A DNA stretch of 5,031 bases, from contig DPRZ01000230.1 in assembly GCA_003538525.1 (NCBI GenBank), forward strand, positions 1 to 5,031, read 5' to 3'. This document shows, piece after piece, positions 1 to 5,031 of the stretch. A program made the translations under genes and the position numbers. Source of the DNA: Neisseriales bacterium (GTDB lineage: Bacteria > Pseudomonadota > Gammaproteobacteria > Burkholderiales > UBA11063). The notes below the pieces were generated by a model. The model was given only the letters and a program-made list of their open reading frames with translations. It did no database searches and had not been told where the DNA came from. Each line of letters begins with the position of its first letter. Positions within the stretch are counted from its first letter, which is position 1.

Positions 1-1325
1 GCATCGTTCAATAAATACCATCCAGCTAACAGGCTCACCACAAATAGGCTAATTTGATATTTGAGTTTAATAAAATTAATTTTATTACCCAAAAATTTCA
101 TTGGACACCATAGATATTTGTACAAAAGTAAATCTAAATTACATTCTTTTAAGTATAAAACATACAGGCTATAGCGTAATTTTTGCGGTAAAAAGCTCTC
201 AAATGAACGTGCGCTTTGTTTGTGGCTGTAAGATAAGCGGCGAATTGCGTGGCTGACAATTGAGGGCGAAATGAGTAATTGATAAGTTCTAAAGAAAGCA
301 TTGCCCGCAAAATGGAACAAGACTAAATTATCAAAACCTAAGCCAATTTCTACAAACATTAAACCGATTTGCGCGATTGATGAGTAAGCGATTTGGCTTT
401 TTGCCGAGGATTGTACTTTGGCAATTCCCGATGCGACTAAGGTGGTGCTAATTCCAATTAGGACGATTAAGACCCGAATTGACCACAGATGTTGCCACAC
501 GCCAAAAGTTCGCAATAATAAAAATACCCCCATATGTACCGATAGCGAGCCATAAAAAATGGCGCTGGATGAAGTTGGTCCTTCCATTGCGCGTGGTAAC
601 CATGATGAGAAGGGGAGTTGTGCCGACTTGGCGCAAGCGGCTAAGAGAAACATTAAGGAAATAAAGATCAATTCAGCATGATTATTTTCTAGATGGTAGT
701 TGATGTATTCTGGATTATTCAATAGGGTAAATGTGCCCGGGTTTTTCAATAAATTATGCACCGCCCAAATGGCCAAAATTATGCCAATATCGGCTAAGCG
801 ATAAATTGAAAATACTTTATAGGCATTTTTTACAGGTAAATAGCGCTCTTTATAATATGAAATCAGTAGAAACGAGGAAATACCTAAAAACTCCCAGCCG
901 ATGAACCAAGTTTCCAAATTGCCCGACAAAATAGTTAAAACATAACCGCTATAAAAAAACAAAATAATGCAGAAAAAACGTTTGTAATTTTCTTCACGAT
1001 GTAGATAGGGGCGTGAATAAAGAATAATCAAGGCACTTAAGATACCACCCACGATTAAAAATATCGCCGAGGCTTTATCAAACAGGAAGTTTAAGTTAAA
1101 TTCATCTTGTCCCGTGGGAAGTACCAGCGCCGTTTTATCAAAAGTAGCCGCATCATGAGAGATAAATAGCCAAATAATTAGCACAACACAGGTCGATACC
1201 AATTGCAGGAGTACACTATAAAAAGCCACATCGGCGAGTCGATTTTCATTACTTCGCGGAATAAAGAGACTAATTAGAAAACCGCAGATTGGAATTAAAA
1301 CTAGGTATTGAAGAAGGTATTGCAT
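1..1325 (-). CDS. dabB: DabB-type inorganic carbon transporter membrane subunit (NuoL/NdhF-like), C-terminus beyond the window
   Basis: This is the membrane subunit of the DabAB (MpsAB) bicarbonate/CO2 uptake complex, thought to carry H+ or Na+ and so energise DabA. The reading frame is open from the ATG at 1325 to the left edge: 441 full codons with no stop. The protein is very hydrophobic, with about 12 candidate membrane helices. It has the proton-antiporter (Proton_antipo_M) signatures of NuoL: WEFLGISSFLLI with Glu145, KSAQLPFSSWLPRAMEGPT with Lys233, and KSQIAYSSIAQIG with Lys309. It departs from respiratory NuoL where FYGSLSVHMGVF (His264) replaces the usual HAATMV segment, and where NAFFRTYQLL (Asn342, Arg346) replaces HAFFKALLF. 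Those changes, and a DUF2309 gene immediately upstream, point to DabB rather than a complex I subunit. The start follows a good Shine-Dalgarno and lies 13 nt after the dabA stop, so the two are probably co-transcribed. A monovalent cation antiporter subunit is the main alternative, but the context argues against it. Confidence 0.88.
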   Translation of the reverse strand, partial: MQYLLQYLVLIPICGFLISLFIPRSNENRLADVAFYSVLLQLVSTCVVLIIWLFISHDAATFDKTALVLPTGQDEFNLNFLFDKASAIFLIVGGILSALIILYSRPYLHREENYKRFFCIILFFYSGYVLTILSGNLETWFIGWEFLGISSFLLISYYKERYLPVKNAYKVFSIYRLADIGIILAIWAVHNLLKNPGTFTLLNNPEYINYHLENNHAELIFISLMFLLAACAKSAQLPFSSWLPRAMEGPTSSSAIFYGSLSVHMGVFLLLRTFGVWQHLWSIRVLIVLIGISTTLVASGIAKVQSSAKSQIAYSSIAQIGLMFVEIGLGFDNLVLFHFAGNAFFRTYQLLISPSIVSHAIRRLSYSHKQSARSFESFLPQKLRYSLYVLYLKECNLDLLLYKYLWCPMKFLGNKINFIKLKYQISLFVVSLLAGWYLLND

Positions 1326-1334
1326 AACTGGTCA

Positions 1335-1340
1335 CACCTT
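1335..1340 (-). promoter_or_regulatory. dabB ribosome binding site overlapping the dabA stop codon
   Basis: On the minus strand the sequence AAGGTG lies 9 nt before the dabB ATG. Its first two bases belong to the TAA stop of dabA, giving TAAGGTG, one mismatch from the ideal TAAGGAG. Ribosomes terminating on dabA therefore sit on the dabB initiation site. This supports the ATG at 1325 as the true start and suggests translational coupling of the two subunits. Confidence 0.7.
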
Positions 1341-3837
1341 AAATTAAACACACTGGAAGATTTTCGATATTATCTTCGAGTAAATTATCAATATTGTTAA
1401 TGGTTGAAATCGTTTGGGTTAATGGCGTATAAGTGGTAAATTTGCCAGTATTAAATACGTACAGTTCGCGAGTTTCGGGATGAATCACGACTAAATTAAT
1501 CCAATTATTGATAAACCATTGATAAATATTCGCATCAGCACTAATGCTGCTGAGCACCGTATCAGGGTAATGTTCAATTAAAAACAGCATCCGAATTGGG
1601 TCATGAATTTCGATCATTTGCGATGGTAAGCCCGTGCGTAAATCGCCATCGGTACCATTGGCAACCCCAAATAATCCCATGACATTATGTGGTAATTTGG
1701 TGCCTGCGCCCCAATTATTTTGATCAACCCGTGAGAAATAATATTCTAGATTAATCCCACCACACACCGGCACGGCAGCTTTGAGAATATTGGTTAAAAT
1801 TTCACCTGTGGCATCGCTTGCATAATCAAAAGATTGCAAAAATGAACGTCGATCGAGAAACACACGTCGCGACATCTCACGTCGCCCGATGATGCATAAC
1901 GCATTAGTGGCATGATTGAGTTCAGGGCGCGGTTCAAAAATGGATAACGAACGGCGAATAATTTGTTGGTGAATTTTTTGCAATGACAAATGGCTGTCAA
2001 TTGACATAAAGCGCCGCGAGCGCTCCTTGGCATTTAAAGCTAAGCTAGTTTGAAAAACTTCACGATAATGCAGGTGCAATTGGTGCATTTCTGGACTTAA
2101 TTGCTCTTCGGCATAAAAAATTATTTCATCACGCGTGGTATCATGTAGCGCGGCGATGAAGAGTGTAGTCTCAGGTATTTCAATACCTCGGAGTAAGAGT
2201 TTTTCGCGTACACGTGGATTATTTGCCATAGTTACAATAACTTGTGCATTTACTCCACCATCGCGCCCCGAGCATGCTCCGCAATCATAGGCAGCATAAT
2301 GTGGATTATTTACCGAGCTAGCACCATGCGCTACGACATATACAATTGGCGCAAAATCACGATTGAGACCGACATTGGTGAGTAATTGATAAACGCTTTC
2401 GACCATTTCCTCTTCTTTATAACCGATTTGTAAATTATTTTCGGTGTGCTCATCTTCGTTCGTGATGCTTAATTTGCCAGTACGTCGGGCGCTATAGACT
2501 GAGGAGTCATAGGCTGATTTTGCATTTGGACGTAATAAGTTTAGAATAAGTTTAATTGGAAACCAAAAGCCGATCGTTAGCGTCATCAGCCACGCAAAAA
2601 TAAAATTATGGCTAAAGCGTGAGAAATAGAAATTATGTGGCGGATGTTTTATTTTGCCTAATTCTTTAATCAAATGTTGGGGTTTGACTGGTGCAGGAGC
2701 TAATTTAGAGAGGAAATTGCTGCCGCTGGCTTTATAATATAGAGCGACATTGAAAAAGCCAGGCATGCCAAAAGTTTCACAATCTGGCGCAACACTTTCG
2801 AGGTAACGGCGCAAAGAACATTCGCGATCATCGAGGCAAAATAAACCTTGAAAACTCTTGCTGCTTGGTTTGTTACTTTGGGGTTTTTCTTGTTGAATGG
2901 CAAATAATACTTGATCGTAATAGCTCCATTCAAAAGCTTTTTGCCATAAGGCTAAGACGTCAAATAATTCTGGTTGCGCTAGATCATCGTGAATGCTAGG
3001 TAAATTTTGCTGCATAATTTGGCTTAATGGACGCCATTGACTAGCCAGCAAATAATCTAGGGTGTCGATTTCGAGCAATAACTCAAATTGAATTAATTCT
3101 TCCAGATTTATTTCGCGTGGATCTAACAGTGTTTTAGGATTGCGCTCAATTGAACTCACCATACCCGACCAGCCCTTATGTGCAAATTGCTGATCATAGA
3201 GATATTGTTCATAAATATCGGGATTGTTACCGAGTAAAAAAGCCAGTAAATCTTCAAGCTTTAGGCTGGTATCGAGTAACATTTCGCGCGCCCGCGGAGT
3301 TTTAAATAAACTAACCTTAGTGTGTTGTTCCAATTCACGGATGGCATCGAGAAAAGATTTATTCTCAACTGGAAATGGCCACAATGCGACGCCTTGATCA
3401 AGGTAGTTGCATAACAGGCGAAATAATAATGGATAAATATGCCAATCTAAATCAACCTGATAATGGTGTTTCCATTGGTTGCGAAGCGCGCCAATTTTAG
3501 AGTCGAGATATGGTGCAAAATCTTGTTCGAGTAATTTATAGCGCCAGGTTTTAAGTTGCTGTTCACCAGCGTGTTTAATTATGGTTTGCTCGAGAATTTT
3601 TTCGGCAATTAGACCTTGATTAAACAGCTCGCGAAATTTAGCCAGTGGAAAATAGACTTTATAACCAAAGATTTGTGCTGCACGACTGAGCGCTTGATCA
3701 AACTCTAAATGCTGCAATGCATGCAAGGTGTTATGATGGATGAAATTAACTAGGGGTTCTTGAGCTGGTAAAAAGTGTTGCAATTCATGCAACACTCGCT
3801 GTTTATCAAAGGTTGGTATTTTATTGATGTTGTTCAT
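1339..3837 (-). CDS. dabA: DabA, zinc-dependent inorganic carbon transporter subunit (DUF2309)
   Basis: DabA (MpsB, YbcC family) is the cytoplasmic, membrane-associated subunit of the DabAB pump. With DabB it turns CO2 into bicarbonate inside the cell using the cation gradient. The 832 aa protein has the family's usual length and is intact. The beta-carbonic-anhydrase-like site is complete: FCLDDRE at 333-339 gives Cys334, Asp336 and Arg338, and VVAHGASS plus AYDCGACSGRDGG give His504 and Cys519. The 15-residue His-Cys spacing equals that of His524/Cys539 in Halothiobacillus DabA2. Other family blocks are PLVNFIHHNTLHAL (28-41), INLEYYFSRVDQNNWGAGTK (695-714), PHNVMGLFGVANGTDGDLRT (716-735) and WINLVVIHPETREL (779-792). 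A hydrophobic stretch near 411-435 may contact the membrane or DabB. The ATG at 3837 is the first possible start: an in-frame TAA lies at 3864-3862 and a GGAAG ribosome site precedes it. dabB follows after 13 nt. No key residue is missing. Confidence 0.95.
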   Translation of the reverse strand: MNNINKIPTFDKQRVLHELQHFLPAQEPLVNFIHHNTLHALQHLEFDQALSRAAQIFGYKVYFPLAKFRELFNQGLIAEKILEQTIIKHAGEQQLKTWRYKLLEQDFAPYLDSKIGALRNQWKHHYQVDLDWHIYPLLFRLLCNYLDQGVALWPFPVENKSFLDAIRELEQHTKVSLFKTPRAREMLLDTSLKLEDLLAFLLGNNPDIYEQYLYDQQFAHKGWSGMVSSIERNPKTLLDPREINLEELIQFELLLEIDTLDYLLASQWRPLSQIMQQNLPSIHDDLAQPELFDVLALWQKAFEWSYYDQVLFAIQQEKPQSNKPSSKSFQGLFCLDDRECSLRRYLESVAPDCETFGMPGFFNVALYYKASGSNFLSKLAPAPVKPQHLIKELGKIKHPPHNFYFSRFSHNFIFAWLMTLTIGFWFPIKLILNLLRPNAKSAYDSSVYSARRTGKLSITNEDEHTENNLQIGYKEEEMVESVYQLLTNVGLNRDFAPIVYVVAHGASSVNNPHYAAYDCGACSGRDGGVNAQVIVTMANNPRVREKLLLRGIEIPETTLFIAALHDTTRDEIIFYAEEQLSPEMHQLHLHYREVFQTSLALNAKERSRRFMSIDSHLSLQKIHQQIIRRSLSIFEPRPELNHATNALCIIGRREMSRRVFLDRRSFLQSFDYASDATGEILTNILKAAVPVCGGINLEYYFSRVDQNNWGAGTKLPHNVMGLFGVANGTDGDLRTGLPSQMIEIHDPIRMLFLIEHYPDTVLSSISADANIYQWFINNWINLVVIHPETRELYVFNTGKFTTYTPLTQTISTINNIDNLLEDNIENLPVCLI

Positions 3838-3841
3838 TTTA

Positions 3842-3846
3842 CTTCC
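3842..3846 (-). promoter_or_regulatory. dabA ribosome binding site
   Basis: GGAAG on the minus strand ends 4 nt before the ATG at 3837. The spacing is slightly short but workable. With the in-frame TAA at 3864-3862 and no alternative start codon between, it fixes the dabA start. Confidence 0.5.
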
Positions 3847-3871
3847 GAACGTATTTTTATCTTAGAGCATT

Positions 3872-3880
3872 ATTTTAACA
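3872..3880 (-). promoter_or_regulatory. Possible extended -10 promoter for dabAB
   Basis: The minus strand reads TGTTAAAAT, which fits an extended -10 element (TGn followed by TAAAAT, one mismatch from TATAAT), about 35 nt upstream of the dabA ATG. No good -35 box sits 16-18 nt further upstream. A TTGCCA at 3892-3887 is too close to pair with it. The gap must hold a promoter unless dabAB is read through from the permease, but this assignment is only a pattern match in AT-rich DNA. Confidence 0.3.
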
Positions 3881-3914
3881 CTTATGTGGCAATGCACCAT
3901 CAGGTATAAATATT

Positions 3915-3924
3915 TTAGCGCTAA
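3915..3924. repeat. 10-bp perfect palindrome TTAGCGCTAA in the dabA upstream region
   Basis: A perfect inverted repeat without a spacer, centred about 82 bp upstream of the dabA start and some 40 bp upstream of the candidate -10. The position would suit a dimeric regulator's operator. No known regulator motif is recognised, and a 10-bp palindrome can arise by chance. Confidence 0.25.
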
Positions 3925-3934
3925 TTCGAGTAGC

Positions 3935-3956
3935 GGCTCAGCCAAAATAAGGCTCA
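3935..3956. repeat. Short direct repeat GGCTCA, two copies 16 bp apart
   Basis: GGCTCA occurs at 3935-3940 and again at 3951-3956, start to start 16 bp, between the two palindromes of the gap. AGCC at 3940-3943 can also pair with GGCT at 3951-3954 as a 4-bp stem with a 7-nt loop. This is too weak for a terminator and has no following T run. It is recorded because it is the only other ordered sequence in the gap. Confidence 0.2.
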
Positions 3957-3968
3957 AAGGATAATTAG

Positions 3969-3982
3969 TTCTTAATTAAGAA
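3969..3982. repeat. 14-bp perfect palindrome TTCTTAATTAAGAA between permease and dabA
   Basis: A spacer-free inverted repeat lying 45 bp after the permease stop and 132 bp before dabA. Outside it one mismatch is followed by another matching A/T pair. It is AT-only apart from one C/G pair per arm, has no loop and has no T tract, so it is a poor intrinsic terminator. A protein-binding site or chance in AT-rich DNA are both possible. It also overlaps the end of the out-of-frame coding-like tail after the permease. Confidence 0.4.
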
Positions 3983-4026
3983 GTTTAATTCGCGCTCCAA
4001 AAAAACCATCGGCGTAGCAATCAAAA

Positions 4027-5031
4027 TTAATTTTTTACCGCGTGCTTGTGGTTTAACGCAGTGTAGAAAAATAAGCGATACACAACAAAGAAGAACGCAA
4101 TTAATAGTAAACCAAGATAGACCACGATGCGTTGCCCATCATCGCACAGCATGCCGAGAATTACTAAGGCATTAAATACGATGCTGAGAATTGGCACGAA
4201 AGGGTAACCGCGCACTCGAAACGAAAGTGTTTCTGGATTGACGCCCTCACGGCTTAAATAGCGGCGAAATCCGATATGTCCCCAGCTAATCATAATCCAA
4301 ATTAAACAGCCAACCATGCCCGAAGAGGAGACAATCAGAATAAAGACTTTTTCTGCACCAAAGAATTTGCTTAATAAACATAAGCCCGACATAGCGGCGG
4401 TGACAATTACACCATAATAGGGTACACCGTTTTTATTGGTAATGGCATAGATTCGTGGTGCTTGCTTGGAGTTAGCCATTGACCAGAGTAAGCGCGCACA
4501 GGCATAAAATGCCGAATTAACTGCCGATAAGCTGGCAGCAACAATTACAAACTGCATGATTTGATAAATATATGGAATTTTGGCACGTTGTAAAATCGAA
4601 ATAAATGGGCTATTAGATACGGAGGCTTGTTGCCACGGCGTTAACATGGTTACGACAAATACCGATAAGACAAAAAATAATAAAATCCGAATGCCAACAT
4701 TGCGGATGGCCTTTTTTACATTTTTTTCGGGGTCTTCAGATTCACCCGCTGCAATTCCGACTAATTCGGCGCCTTGATAGGTGCAGACAATTACTACGAT
4801 GCCATAAAAAAATGGCAAATAGCCGTTGGGAAACCAACCGTCGTGATAAAAGTTTTTAAAGCCGATAACAGGACCAAATTGAGGGACAATTCCAAATAAT
4901 ACCGCTAAACCAACTAAGATAAAACCAAGAATTGCGACAATTTTAATACCAGCAAACCAAAACTCCATTTCGCCATAGGCTTTAACTGGGAAGAAATTTA
5001 AGACCGCAGTTAATCCGATGAATAATAAACT
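4027..5031 (-). CDS. APC-superfamily amino-acid permease (AAT family), N-terminus beyond the window
   Basis: This is an inner-membrane transporter, probably a proton-coupled amino-acid importer. The frame is open from the right edge to the TAA at 4029-4027, giving 334 visible residues. The ATG at 4968 is internal, because the 21 codons before it (ending VKAYGE) continue the family's conserved YGExEFWFA loop between helices 4 and 5. About 130 N-terminal residues, with helices 1-3 and most of 4, are therefore missing compared with the usual 450-480 aa. Family marks are YQGAELVGIAAGESEDPEKN near fragment residues 85-104, then a basic AIRNVGIRIL segment, TPWQQ (130-134), and NSAFYACARLLWSMA (172-186) followed by the conserved GVPYYGV loop. 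About eight further helices follow, matching helices 5-12. The substrate cannot be told: relatives carry GABA, asparagine, histidine, proline or D-alanine/glycine. The C-terminus (NHKHAVKN) is short, and a coding-like stretch continues in another frame. Confidence 0.9.
   Translation of the reverse strand, partial: SLLFIGLTAVLNFFPVKAYGEMEFWFAGIKIVAILGFILVGLAVLFGIVPQFGPVIGFKNFYHDGWFPNGYLPFFYGIVVIVCTYQGAELVGIAAGESEDPEKNVKKAIRNVGIRILLFFVLSVFVVTMLTPWQQASVSNSPFISILQRAKIPYIYQIMQFVIVAASLSAVNSAFYACARLLWSMANSKQAPRIYAITNKNGVPYYGVIVTAAMSGLCLLSKFFGAEKVFILIVSSSGMVGCLIWIMISWGHIGFRRYLSREGVNPETLSFRVRGYPFVPILSIVFNALVILGMLCDDGQRIVVYLGLLLIAFFFVVYRLFFYTALNHKHAVKN

Noticed and set aside
448..664. Short open frames on both strands (62 and 61 codons)
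   Set aside because: Both lie inside the dabB frame, which carries clear family motifs here (LPRAMEGPT region). They have no ribosome site or recognisable protein content.
1..1325. Calling this gene nuoL/ndhF of respiratory complex I
   Set aside because: It is coupled to a DUF2309 gene, has no nuo neighbours, and its HAATMV and HAFFKA segments are replaced by DabB-like sequence.
1794..2033. 79-codon minus-strand open frame
   Set aside because: It is a shifted frame within conserved dabA sequence and encodes nothing recognisable.
2700..2933. 77-codon minus-strand open frame
   Set aside because: It overlaps the dabA zinc-site region (Cys334 block) in another frame, so it is a shadow.
3995..4010. 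Seven-T run on the minus strand as the tail of an intrinsic terminator for the permease
   Set aside because: The sequence just before it (GCTACGCCGATGG) forms no stable stem, so only the T run is present.
4716..4730. Two long T runs as a regulatory or slippage site
   Set aside because: They are lysine codons in the intact permease frame (EKNVKKAI), and the frame continues undisturbed.
4580..4777. 65-codon plus-strand open frame
   Set aside because: It is antisense to the conserved AGE/PEK and TPWQQ segments of the permease and lacks a ribosome site.
4027..4968. Treating the ATG at 4968 as the permease start
   Set aside because: The frame is open upstream to the edge, and the 21 extra codons match the conserved YGE loop of the family, so the ATG is an internal methionine.

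Overview
The window is AT-rich (roughly 40% GC by eye) and tightly packed, with all three recognisable genes on the minus strand. Its codon usage favours A/T third positions. The gene content fits a moderately AT-rich bacterium, possibly a gammaproteobacterium (Legionella/Coxiella-like). That placement is inference from composition and protein flavour only; no rRNA or other phylogenetic marker is present.

Region by region, from high to low coordinates, which is the direction of transcription. Positions 5031-4027 hold the C-terminal two thirds of an APC-superfamily amino-acid permease whose start lies outside the window. Positions 4026-3838 are the only intergenic gap (189 bp). It has two short perfect palindromes, a possible extended -10 promoter and no convincing terminator. 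Positions 3837-1339 hold a complete dabA (DUF2309, 832 aa) with all the expected zinc and catalytic residues. Positions 1325-1 hold the first 441 codons of a NuoL/NdhF-like membrane protein that fits dabB, running off the left edge. The dabB Shine-Dalgarno sequence overlaps the dabA stop codon.

DabA and DabB (also called MpsB and MpsA) form a two-subunit, energy-coupled inorganic-carbon pump. DabB is thought to pass cations down the membrane gradient. DabA is a beta-carbonic-anhydrase-like zinc protein that converts CO2 to bicarbonate vectorially in the cytoplasm. In autotrophs this feeds RuBisCO. In heterotrophs it supplies bicarbonate for anaplerotic and biosynthetic carboxylations in low-CO2 air. 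No carbon-fixation gene is visible here. The permease has no evident functional link and is probably a separate transcription unit.

The system is a known one rather than a new one. The points worth a second look are the dabA-to-dabB order with translational coupling, non-NuoL residues in the DabB channel, and a coding-like out-of-frame tail beyond the permease stop.
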